Shown in pieces: positions 14,474 to 21,438 of a DNA stretch of 24,466 bases. A program made the translations under genes and the position numbers. The notes beneath the pieces were generated by a model that was not told the origin of the DNA, did no database searches, and saw only the letters and a list, made by a program, of their open reading frames with translations. Source of the stretch: Bacillota bacterium. Lineage in GTDB: Bacteria; Bacillota; Clostridia; Christensenellales; Aristaeellaceae. Every line of letters starts with the position of its first letter. Position 1 is the stretch's first letter. The DNA lies in contig JAEZLW010000188.1 in assembly GCA_023415145.1 (NCBI GenBank), positions 1 to 24,466 on the forward strand, in the 5' to 3' direction.

Positions 14474-15630
14474 ACATCGGAAAGCGCGATGCAAGGCGTT
14501 TTCTTCTGCTAAAACAGGGGCTGCTGGGTGAGAAACGGTTCAAGGGGGAGGAAGGTGCGCTTTCGTACATCAGGCAGGCAGGCTGCATCCAGTACGATCC
14601 CATCGATGTCTGCGGCCGGAATGCCGATTTGGTTCTGCAGTCCCGTGTGGATGGGTACCGGGAAAGCATCCTGAATAGCTTGCTGTATGAAAAGCGCCGC
14701 CTGATTGATTATTGGGACAAGAACATGGCCATTTTTCCTGTGGAGGATTGGCCTTGCTTTGCCCGCACCCGGGCGGAGTACGGCAAGGAATGGCTGCGAA
14801 GCTATGCGCAAGTGGAGGAAGCAGCGCCTGCCATTCGGGAAGCGCTTGAAAAGCAGGGCCCTTCCTTTTCCGATGATTTTGATGCCCGCCACAAGGTGGA
14901 TTGGTACTGGTCGGAAACCACCGCATCCCGTGCTGTTCTGGAAGCGCTGTACTTTAGGGGGGAGCTTTGCATCCACCACAAACGGGGAACGCAAAAGGCT
15001 TATGATTTTACCAAAAATCTGATTCCTCCGCAGATTCTTGCCATGCCGGACCCCTATCCCAAGGATGAGGACCATGGTGCCTGGCGGCTGAAAAGGCGCA
15101 TCGGCGGGGTTGGCATGCTGTGGAACAAGGCCTCCGATGCGTACCTGGGCATTCCGGACAGAAAAACACAAGGCCGAAAGGCGTTGTTCGACAGACTGCT
15201 TTCAAGGCAGGAGATCATTGCCGTATCGGTGGAGGGCATCCGCGAACCGCTGTATATTCTTTCTTCGGATGTGGAACTGTTGGACAGGGTGTTATCCAAA
15301 GAGAATTTTGAGCCGCGTACCCAGGTAATCGCTCCGCTGGACAATATGCTTTGGGACAGGAAGCTTTTGGAAGCGCTGTTTGATTTCTATTACCGATGGG
15401 AAATCTATACCCCCAAGGAGCAGCGGCAATACGGTTATTACGTGCTGCCTGTGCTGCAAGGGGATGAATTTGTGGGTCGAATCGAGCTGGAAACCGACCG
15501 CAAGGCCAATGCGCTGACAGTAACGGGCTATTGGCCGGAAAAAGGGAAAAAGCCCGACAAGCGGGCTTTGAACAGATGCATAAAGGAGTTTGCGGCCTTC
15601 CAGGAGGTAAAGAACGTTGCCTGGACTTAA
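14470..15630 (+). CDS. YcaQ/AlkX-type winged-helix DNA glycosylase (HTH_42 family)
   Basis: A 386-residue member of the HTH_42 (PF06224) family, whose studied members (E. coli YcaQ/AlkX, Streptomyces AlkZ) remove alkylated bases and unhook interstrand DNA cross-links. The catalytic Q-phi-D motif typical of the AlkX branch is seen as Q41-Y42-D43 in GCIQYDPIDVCGRNADLVLQSR. Further family landmarks are RRLIDYWDKNMAIFPVEDWP, ASRAVLEALYFRGELCIHHKRG (winged-helix region), APLDNMLWDR and YGYYVLPVLQGDEFVGRIELETDRKA. ATG 14470 overlaps the preceding stop (ATGA) and follows GGAGG by 7 bases; it closes the dnaX-GNAT-GNAT operon. A repair role fits co-transcription with a clamp-loader gene, but its actual substrates are inferred from relatives. 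Confidence 0.87.
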   Translation: MNIGKRDARRFLLLKQGLLGEKRFKGEEGALSYIRQAGCIQYDPIDVCGRNADLVLQSRVDGYRESILNSLLYEKRRLIDYWDKNMAIFPVEDWPCFARTRAEYGKEWLRSYAQVEEAAPAIREALEKQGPSFSDDFDARHKVDWYWSETTASRAVLEALYFRGELCIHHKRGTQKAYDFTKNLIPPQILAMPDPYPKDEDHGAWRLKRRIGGVGMLWNKASDAYLGIPDRKTQGRKALFDRLLSRQEIIAVSVEGIREPLYILSSDVELLDRVLSKENFEPRTQVIAPLDNMLWDRKLLEALFDFYYRWEIYTPKEQRQYGYYVLPVLQGDEFVGRIELETDRKANALTVTGYWPEKGKKPDKRALNRCIKEFAAFQEVKNVAWT

Positions 15631-15634
15631 AATT

Positions 15635-16777
15635 TTAGAAACTGTTGATGTAGTACGCGGCATCCCGCCCCTCGCCCTGGGCGAAAAGCAGGTACAGGCC
15701 GCCAATGAGCACAAGGCAGATAAGCACGGCGATAAGCACGCGCCAGGGGCTGACAGGAGCCTGGCCGCCGGCTTTGCCCGTCTGGCCGTTGATGAGCACA
15801 TGAAAGGCCTTGTCCTTGTAGGTGAAGGAAGACAGCCACATGGGTAGCAGCGTCAGCTTGTAACGGATATTGCGGTGCTCGGAACGGAGGCTTGACACCT
15901 GGGCTTCGTCTGCGTGTCTTAAAATGTCGTCCCGGGCCAGATCACGCATGGCAGCGTCTATTTGATCCTGCGCCACCGACCAGCCTTCCTTCAGGTTTAC
16001 GGATGGCTTTTCGCTGATAAAACCGCTCAAGAAACCGGCCTGGTAACGGCACAGCATGTTCAGGTCGTAGGGTCGCACACGGGAAAGAAGATTTTCCTCC
16101 AGGCGGCGGCTTCCGGCCACCAGCACATCATCAAAATCGTTGTGCACGATGCCGCTGGTGGGCGTCCAGCGGGTGCGGCGCTCCTGGCGCATTTCGGTGA
16201 CCTGCTTTCCGTCACGTGTAACGGTGACGGGTACGGTGACATAATAGTAATGCCCCTCCTGGCCCGTATAAACAGAAGTCGTCTCGGCGTCATACGTCCA
16301 GTGGGGGAGGTATACGCCGGCGATTTTGCCCAGTGTGGCCATATGTTTGGCCTTTGAAGGCGCGAACCAGCGCTTGTTCAGCCATTTTCGGAAGGAGGCA
16401 ACGGCCTGCGTTTGAGTTGTTTTAAAGGGGATGACGCTTTCCGGTGCGATGCCTGCCTCCGACTGGTCATCAAGAACGTGCGGGCTGCCGCAGAAGGCGC
16501 AAAGCTCCGCGGTGGCGTTTGCCTCCAGCTCCGTTTCCGCGCCGCAGCACTGGCAGCGGATGACGCGAACGCTGACGCCCCAGTCTTTCTGATCGTCGGA
16601 AGGCGCGTCGTTGATATCATATTCCTGCGGCTGCTCGATGATCTTGTCAATGGGGGATTCATTGCCGCAGTAGGGGCACTTCAAGTTTTGGCTCTCCGGA
16701 TCAAACACCGCGCGGCCGCCGCAGCCGGGGCAGGCAAAGGTGCTGGCGGCTTCCCGCTTAATTTGATGTTCCGACAA
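15635..16777 (-). CDS. Double zinc-ribbon protein with C-terminal membrane anchor
   Basis: A 380-residue protein with two zinc ribbons at the N-terminus: CPGC...CPYC (about 16-38) and CQCC...CAFC (about 75-97). The middle (about 110-330) contains IPFKTTQTQAVASFRKWLNKRWFAPSKAK and GVYLPHWTYDAETTSVYTGQEG, as in TFIIB-type zinc-ribbon proteins of Bacillota and Actinobacteria annotated only as hypothetical. One TM helix lies at about 344-366 and a short tail follows. It probably sits with most of its mass in the cytoplasm. The start is TTG 16775-16777, nine bases after GGGAGG; a strong promoter lies upstream. Converges on the glycosylase gene with only 4 bases between the stops. The function is unknown. 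Confidence 0.85.
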   Translation of the reverse strand: MSEHQIKREAASTFACPGCGGRAVFDPESQNLKCPYCGNESPIDKIIEQPQEYDINDAPSDDQKDWGVSVRVIRCQCCGAETELEANATAELCAFCGSPHVLDDQSEAGIAPESVIPFKTTQTQAVASFRKWLNKRWFAPSKAKHMATLGKIAGVYLPHWTYDAETTSVYTGQEGHYYYVTVPVTVTRDGKQVTEMRQERRTRWTPTSGIVHNDFDDVLVAGSRRLEENLLSRVRPYDLNMLCRYQAGFLSGFISEKPSVNLKEGWSVAQDQIDAAMRDLARDDILRHADEAQVSSLRSEHRNIRYKLTLLPMWLSSFTYKDKAFHVLINGQTGKAGGQAPVSPWRVLIAVLICLVLIGGLYLLFAQGEGRDAAYYINSF

Positions 16778-16821
16778 AATAATCTACCTCCCTTATTGGC
16801 AGGGACTGTATCTGCGTTTGT

Positions 16822-16850
16822 AGTATATCATGGAAAAAACTGCGTGTAAA
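16822..16850 (-). promoter_or_regulatory. Promoter of the zinc-ribbon gene
   Basis: On the minus strand TTTACA (16845-16850) and TATACT (16822-16827), each five of six consensus bases, with a 17-base spacer, about 45 bases before the TTG start. It overlaps the region where the divergent rsmA promoter must lie; the best rsmA match is TTGGCA (16796-16801) with an over-long 19-base spacer to TAGTAT. Confidence 0.68.
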
Positions 16851-16877
16851 CGCCGGGGATTGCAAAGGAGAATGAAC

Positions 16878-17726
16878 TTGAGTAAGGCGAAGCAGGCAAT
16901 ACGGGACAGTCAGTTCCGATACAAAAAGGGGTTGGGCCAGCATTTTTTGTATGATGAGGGGTTGCTTCAGGAGTTGGTGAACCTGTCTGGAGTGACCCAT
17001 GACGACGGGGTGCTGGAGATCGGTCCCGGAAGCGGCAGTATGACGGCACTGTTGGCAAAAGCATGTGATCAGGTGATCGCCCTGGAGTTGGATGAGGCAC
17101 TGCTGCCTATCTTGCGTGTCACGCTGGCCTCCCATGGCAATGTCACTGTATTGCAGGGGGATGTGCTTCAGTCTGACCTTGTGGATATAGTAAAGCCGCT
17201 GGGGGAAAGCTTCTGCGTGGTGGCGAATATCCCATATTACATTACCACTCCGCTTTTGACGCTGCTCCTGTCCGGAAAACTGCCCATTTCGCGTATGGCC
17301 GTGATGATACAAAAGGAAGTGGCGGATAAAGTGATGGCGCAGCCGGGCACGCCTGAATACGGCATGCTGGCCGTGCGGGCGCAATATTTCTGCGATCCCT
17401 TTGTGGCAAAGATCATTCCTGCTGCTGCCTTTACGCCGCCGCCCAAGGTGGACAGCGCTTTTGTGGTAATGCCTATACGCAACGCGCCTCCGGTTTTTGT
17501 CAAGAATGAAGAGGCATTCTTCCGCATGGCTTCCGCAGCTTTTTTCATGCGACGCAAGACAATGCTCAACAACATACAGTCAGCCTTTTCCCTGAAAAGG
17601 GAGGCCGCGGTAAAACTGCTTTCGGCGTGCGGCCTGGATGAGCGTGTAAGGGGGGAGACATTGGACTTGAAGGCTTTTGCTGACCTGGCCAATGCCTATT
17701 CGGACGGTAAAACGGCTAATGGATAG
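16878..17726 (+). CDS. rsmA: 16S rRNA (adenine1518-N6/adenine1519-N6)-dimethyltransferase
   Basis: RsmA/KsgA dimethylates two adjacent adenines in helix 45 of 16S rRNA during late 30S assembly, using SAM. Landmarks: RYKKGLGQHFL near the start, SAM-binding VLEIGPGSGSMT, VIALELDEAL, and catalytic motif IV NIPYYITTPLL, then the C-terminal AFTPPPKVDSAFV segment. I place the start at TTG 16878 (282 residues), since AAAGGAG is 7 bases before it. The ATG at 16872 (284 residues) is only 1 base from the SD but cannot be excluded. The length is normal. A terminator candidate follows at 17874-17893. Confidence 0.96.
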   Translation: MSKAKQAIRDSQFRYKKGLGQHFLYDEGLLQELVNLSGVTHDDGVLEIGPGSGSMTALLAKACDQVIALELDEALLPILRVTLASHGNVTVLQGDVLQSDLVDIVKPLGESFCVVANIPYYITTPLLTLLLSGKLPISRMAVMIQKEVADKVMAQPGTPEYGMLAVRAQYFCDPFVAKIIPAAAFTPPPKVDSAFVVMPIRNAPPVFVKNEEAFFRMASAAFFMRRKTMLNNIQSAFSLKREAAVKLLSACGLDERVRGETLDLKAFADLANAYSDGKTANG

Positions 17727-17789
17727 TGCGGTTTCACTCAGGGGATTGCTTTATACCGAAAGACAAAGAATGAAGCATCGACTGTGAAT

Positions 17790-17840
17790 AGTTGCACAAT
17801 TGAGCTGAAAAGCAACTCATTCATTTCAATATTGCAGCTC
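17790..17840 (+). other. Candidate H-type RNA pseudoknot
   Basis: Two perfect 6-bp stems are interleaved: AGTTGC (17790-17795) with GCAACT (17812-17817), and GAGCTG (17802-17807) with CAGCTC (17835-17840). The order A-B-A'-B' is that of an H-type pseudoknot; otherwise the stems are mutually compatible only through that fold. It lies 63 bases after rsmA. It matches no riboswitch class I can name. Confidence 0.3.
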
Positions 17841-17873
17841 TCAGAGGAAAGTGTTACATTTTTCTAACCAACA

Positions 17874-17900
17874 AGCCTGCCAAACAGCGGGCTTTCTTCG
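17874..17900 (+). terminator. Probable rsmA terminator
   Basis: Seven-bp stem (AGCCTGC 17874-17880, GCGGGCT 17887-17893, one T-G pair), six-base loop CAAACA, preceded by A-rich and followed by T-rich sequence (TTCTTCG). The U-tract is interrupted, so efficiency is uncertain. Confidence 0.55.
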
Positions 17901-17926
17901 CAAAAAAGAATCATTCTTTTTATAAA
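17897..17926 (+). promoter_or_regulatory. Putative pckA promoter with palindromic operator in the spacer
   Basis: TTCGCA (17897-17902, four of six) and TATAAA (17921-17926) are spaced by 18 bases. The spacer is almost exactly filled by a perfect 9-bp-arm palindrome centred on C17912 (17903-17921, arms AAAAAGAAT / ATTCTTTTT). This is a plausible repressor site; the cognate regulator is not identified. Confidence 0.4.
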
Positions 17927-17967
17927 TATTTTTTTAACAATAGCAGGAGAGAGGGAGGCTTATCTCG

Positions 17968-18043
17968 AACAATTAGAATTAGGGCTAAATTGTTTTGTTT
18001 TGCCAATCAGGCAAAACACCGCATGTCAATCAAGTCATGCGGT
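17968..18043 (+). promoter_or_regulatory. Three consecutive hairpins in the pckA leader
   Basis: Hairpin 1: AACAATT (17968-17974) with AATTGTT (17988-17994). Hairpin 2: TGTTTTGCC (17996-18004) with GGCAAAACA (18010-18018), loop AATCA. Hairpin 3: ACCGCATG (18018-18025) with CATGCGGT (18036-18043). All arms are perfect. They fill the leader between the putative promoter and the pckA SD, with no T-run to make a terminator, so RNA stability or translational control is more likely than attenuation. Confidence 0.5.
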
Positions 18044-18070
18044 ACATTATTATCATTGGAGGGTGACAAA

Positions 18071-19645
18071 ATGAGCTTGGACCTTAAGTATCTTGGACTG
18101 TATAACCCTACCGCCGTGTACCATAACTTGCCCGTCAGCAAGCTAACAGAGCACGCTCTTGAGCGCAAGGAAGGCGTATTGAGCGAGACCGGCGCAATGC
18201 TGGTAAATACAGGAAAATACACCGGCCGTTCCCCTGACGACAAGTTTATTGTAGACGAGCCAAGCATCCATAACGAAATCGCATGGGGCAAGGTGAATGT
18301 GCCAATCTCCCCTGAAAAATTCGAATCGATTTACCGCAAAATGTGCGCATATCTGCAAAACCGTGAGCTGTTCGTGTTCGATGGCTTTGCCGGTGCAGAT
18401 CCTGAATACCGCATCGGCGTTCGGGTGGTGAACGAACTGGCCAGCCAGAACTTGTTTATGCACCAGCTGCTCCTGCGCCCAACAGAAGAAGAATTGGCCA
18501 ACCACAAGGCGGATTTTACCATTATTTGTGCCCCTGGCTTCAAGTGCATTCCCGATCTGGACGGTGTACATTCCGAAGCTGCCATTCTTGTTTCCTTCGA
18601 AAAAAAGATGGTTGTCATTGCAGGAAGCCAATATGCCGGCGAGATGAAGAAGAGCGTTTTCTCCATCATGAACTACCTCCTGCCCAAGCGGGATGTGTTC
18701 CCCATGCACTGCTCCGCCAACATCGGCAAGGATGGCGACACCGCTCTGTTCTTCGGCCTCAGCGGAACCGGAAAGACCACCTTGTCTGCCGACCCCAACC
18801 GTTACCTCATTGGTGATGACGAGCATGGCTGGTCCGCAAACGGCGTTTTCAACATGGAAGGCGGCTGCTACGCCAAGTGCATCAACCTTAACAAGGAACA
18901 TGAGCCGGAAATCTACGGGGCCATCCGCTTTGGCGCGCTTGTGGAAAACGTGGTGTTTGATCCCAAAACCAGGGAGCTGGACTTCAACGATGACTCCCTT
19001 ACGGAGAACACCCGCGTGGGCTATCCCGTGGAATTCATCTCCAACACCGTGATTCCCGGCGTGGGCAGCCATCCCAAGACTGTGATCTTCCTCACCGCCG
19101 ACGCATTTGGCGTAATGCCTCCCGTGTCCAAGCTGACCCGTGAAGCCGCCATGTACCATTATGTCAGTGGTTATACCGCACGTCTGGCCGGCACCGAACG
19201 CGGCGTCACTGAGCCGCAGGCCACGTTCTCCACATGCTTTGGCGCTCCCTTCCTGCCTCTGCCCGCCACCCGCTATGCAGAGCTGCTGGGCAAGTACATC
19301 GACACGTACGGCTCAAATGTATATTTGGTGAACACCGGCTGGTCCGGCGGCCCCGCCAGCGGCAGCGGCAAGCGCATGAAGCTGCCCCTGACCCGTGCCA
19401 TGGTTACCGCCTGCCTGAATGGCGAACTGGAGAAGAGCGAGTTTGTGCTTGACCCCAACTTCAATGTGCTGGTGCCCACCACCTGCCCCGGCGTGCCCGA
19501 CGAAGTGCTTGCCCCCAGAAAGACATGGGCAGACAAGGCTGCGTATGATGAGACCGCCAAGAAACTTGCTGGCCTGTTCCGCAAGAACTTCGAGAAGTAT
19601 ACCAACATGCCCAAGGACATTGTGGAAGCCGGTCCTCAGGGCTAA
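18071..19645 (+). CDS. pckA: Phosphoenolpyruvate carboxykinase (ATP)
   Basis: Interconverts oxaloacetate plus ATP and PEP plus CO2 plus ADP; gluconeogenic in most bacteria, or PEP-carboxylating in anaerobic fermenters. The 524-residue protein has substrate-site TGRSPDDKF (51-59), the P-loop GLSGTGKTT at 229-237, metal-binding GDDEHGW at about 248-254, and NTGWSGGPASGSGKRM near 420. All are diagnostic of the ATP-dependent rather than the GTP-dependent enzyme. ATG 18071 follows GGAGG by 8 bases; an upstream in-frame start at 17990 would run through the leader hairpins and is rejected. Expression is probably controlled through the structured leader and the palindrome upstream. A strong terminator follows. 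Confidence 0.98.
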   Translation: MSLDLKYLGLYNPTAVYHNLPVSKLTEHALERKEGVLSETGAMLVNTGKYTGRSPDDKFIVDEPSIHNEIAWGKVNVPISPEKFESIYRKMCAYLQNRELFVFDGFAGADPEYRIGVRVVNELASQNLFMHQLLLRPTEEELANHKADFTIICAPGFKCIPDLDGVHSEAAILVSFEKKMVVIAGSQYAGEMKKSVFSIMNYLLPKRDVFPMHCSANIGKDGDTALFFGLSGTGKTTLSADPNRYLIGDDEHGWSANGVFNMEGGCYAKCINLNKEHEPEIYGAIRFGALVENVVFDPKTRELDFNDDSLTENTRVGYPVEFISNTVIPGVGSHPKTVIFLTADAFGVMPPVSKLTREAAMYHYVSGYTARLAGTERGVTEPQATFSTCFGAPFLPLPATRYAELLGKYIDTYGSNVYLVNTGWSGGPASGSGKRMKLPLTRAMVTACLNGELEKSEFVLDPNFNVLVPTTCPGVPDEVLAPRKTWADKAAYDETAKKLAGLFRKNFEKYTNMPKDIVEAGPQG

Positions 19646-19655
19646 ATCAAACCGA

Positions 19656-19686
19656 GGAAAGCAGGCATTGCCTGCTTTCCTTTTTT
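19656..19686 (+). terminator. Intrinsic terminator of pckA
   Basis: Perfect 11-bp stem (GGAAAGCAGGC 19656-19666, GCCTGCTTTCC 19670-19680), ATT loop, followed by TTTTTT. It lies 10 bases after the pckA stop. Textbook form. Confidence 0.93.
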
Positions 19687-19726
19687 CATGATACATCATT
19701 CGTATGCCATGGAGAGGGCATGATAA

Positions 19727-20683
19727 ATGGTTCACAATAATTTTAAAGCGTTGGCCGAAAAGGCAAATCACTTGCGCAAAGCATTCTTTCTGATCACAGC
19801 GGCGGTACTTATCTTGGGCTGCTTGGCATGTTTTCTTGGTCCCGTACTCATGCCAGGTTCAGCTTGGATAAGTGATTTGGGATATGAGAAAGGCGAGGTA
19901 TATCCTCTAACGTTTAACTGGGATGATGAAAGAAGCTGCCCCCAAATTCCTGTGCGGGCCGGGGGCAGCGAATACGCTCCTTTGTTTGATACGGGATGCG
20001 GCATTGGGATGCTCCTGACCAACGTTGTAGAGGATAGCATCCCTCACACATTTCTTGAACAAACCGAGGCACTGAACAGGGACGGATCCCACCAGGGCTG
20101 GATCAAGCGTGTTGTGGTGGAGGAACTGGACATATTTGGGGACACGTACAAAAGCGTAAAAGCCAACATTGCAGATTGGACCATGTTCGCCTCTCAGCCA
20201 TTTGACGGAAACGTGGGTCTGGCCTATTTTCAAAAAAGAACGGTCACACTTGATTACGCCGGGCACAAAATCGCGGTCAGCCGTAACCCCATCGACTATA
20301 CCAGTCTGGACCCGGACAAGTATACCGTGCTGTCGCTGTACAGATCAACAAGCAGGGGACAGGGTGACTTGCTCTTTTTTCCGGTTGAGCTGGATGGCAA
20401 GCTTGCCATGGCATACCTGGATACGGGGAAAAACTATTCCTATGTATATGATCCGGAATGCGGACTGTCCATCATGGAAAGACCGCCCTCAGGATTGAAA
20501 AATGTTTCCTTGAAGCTTGGCGGCAAAGAAATCATGCTGAAGGATGTGGCACAAGTCAATGATTTGCCCCAGGCGCAAGGGCTTCCGTATCCTACAATGG
20601 TTGAATTGAATTCCGACCAGATTTGGAAGTGCAAACTTATTGTCACAATCGATCTGATTGATCAAAAAATAATATTCCGGTAA
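19727..20683 (+). CDS. Membrane-anchored protein with two retropepsin-like (DTG) lobes
   Basis: A 318-residue protein. Residues 19-42 are strongly hydrophobic after a basic N-terminus, so it is probably anchored with the rest outside. Two aspartic-protease motifs are visible: APLFDTGCGIGML (D88-T-G) and AMAYLDTGKNYSYVY (D232-T-G). After the first comes GNVGLAYFQKRTVTLDYAGHKI (about 161-181), which resembles the hydrophobic-Gly plus v-x-x-D-Y segment that closes a retropepsin-like domain; the second lobe ends with the parallel KLIVTIDLIDQKIIF (304-317). This suggests two tandem lobes able to form one active site, as in pepsin, or two PF13650-like domains. The catalytic role is inference. ATG 19727 follows GGAGAGG by 9 bases; the gene stands alone between two terminators. 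Confidence 0.72.
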   Translation: MVHNNFKALAEKANHLRKAFFLITAAVLILGCLACFLGPVLMPGSAWISDLGYEKGEVYPLTFNWDDERSCPQIPVRAGGSEYAPLFDTGCGIGMLLTNVVEDSIPHTFLEQTEALNRDGSHQGWIKRVVVEELDIFGDTYKSVKANIADWTMFASQPFDGNVGLAYFQKRTVTLDYAGHKIAVSRNPIDYTSLDPDKYTVLSLYRSTSRGQGDLLFFPVELDGKLAMAYLDTGKNYSYVYDPECGLSIMERPPSGLKNVSLKLGGKEIMLKDVAQVNDLPQAQGLPYPTMVELNSDQIWKCKLIVTIDLIDQKIIFR

Positions 20684-20709
20684 TAATCCGCTACTTTGAA
20701 TTCCCGTTA

Positions 20710-20743
20710 CGGCAGGCTGCATACAGCCTGCCGCTTTGCTTTG
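20710..20743 (+). terminator. Terminator after the double-DTG gene
   Basis: Perfect 10-bp stem (CGGCAGGCTG 20710-20719, CAGCCTGCCG 20724-20733) with a CATA loop, followed by CTTTGCTTTG, a T-rich but interrupted tail. It lies 26 bases after the stop codon. Confidence 0.75.
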
Positions 20744-20808
20744 CTGAGAATGAAGTTTTTCTGCCCAGGCAAGAATAGTCATACATGCAGAGCGGGGGAG
20801 GGCGGGCC

Positions 20809-21438
20809 ATGGCATTTTTAGGCATTTTCATGGCGGTATACGCTTTGCTCATCACCCCTTTGCATTTTCGGCTGGATGTGGCGGTAGGAAAGCATCTGTC
20901 AGGGGCAATGGTGCTGCACATCTGGGGGCTCCGCCTGCAAGCGAACCTGGGCCTTATACGGGACGATCAGGGGAAACTGCACTTGGCACTTAAATTGAAA
21001 GGCAGTCCCAAGCAACATAGCGGCAGCGTTGCGGACACATGGAAGCGGGCAGTCAAAATCGTAAGGTTCATCAGAGGAACAGAATTGACCAGCTCATATC
21101 TTTCCAAAACGCTTACTCTCTTGTATGTGGGGCTGAAGGCCCGGCTCGGCTTCACTGACGCAGCTCAAACGGCCTTATCCGCCGGTGCGGCTGCCATTCT
21201 GCTGGATATATGGCGAAAAAAACTGAAAATCAGGGGGATTGCCTGCAATTTGCAGGCTTGGCCTGATTTTGCAGGCAATCCATGCGCCGCCCAGCTTTCC
21301 TGCATATTGTTTATGCGTCTGGGCAACCTACTTCTCGGATGCGTATTGGCAGGCTTTGCCGCATGGGCAGCCCACAGGAGGAACAAAAAATGGAATCGCG
21401 AGGAGGAGCGCGCATGGAGCACCCCATCGGAAACATGA
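20809..21438 (+). CDS. DUF2953 protein, YtfI-like
   Basis: A 209-residue protein with an N-terminal hydrophobic segment (about 2-20, FLGIFMAVYALLITPLHF) and a second near the C-terminus (about 170-192, LSCILFMRLGNLLLGCVLAGFAAWAAH). The start plus the following beta-rich stretch, and above all the position directly before ytfJ, identify it as DUF2953 (PF11167), the equivalent of B. subtilis YtfI; sequence conservation in this family is low. ATG 20809 follows GGGGGAGG by 7 bases; an ATG at 20785 has no SD. It overlaps the ytfJ frame by 25 bases. Its molecular role is unknown; the family accompanies sporulation genes. Confidence 0.78.
   Translation: MAFLGIFMAVYALLITPLHFRLDVAVGKHLSGAMVLHIWGLRLQANLGLIRDDQGKLHLALKLKGSPKQHSGSVADTWKRAVKIVRFIRGTELTSSYLSKTLTLLYVGLKARLGFTDAAQTALSAGAAAILLDIWRKKLKIRGIACNLQAWPDFAGNPCAAQLSCILFMRLGNLLLGCVLAGFAAWAAHRRNKKWNREEERAWSTPSET

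Larger units (their letters stand above)
17727..18070 (+). other. Structured intergenic region rsmA-pckA
   Basis: There is no gene in this 344-base stretch. In order it holds an interleaved double stem (17790-17840), the rsmA terminator (17874-17893), a promoter-like pair with a 19-bp palindrome in its spacer (17897-17926), three hairpins in a row (17968-18043) and the pckA ribosome site. The base composition is clearly more AT-rich than that of the flanking genes. Confidence 0.8.

Noticed and set aside
18143..19159. Long open frame antisense to pckA
   Set aside because: It lies wholly opposite a full-length, motif-complete pckA, has no SD and no recognisable domain; it is a product of codon bias in GC-rich third positions.
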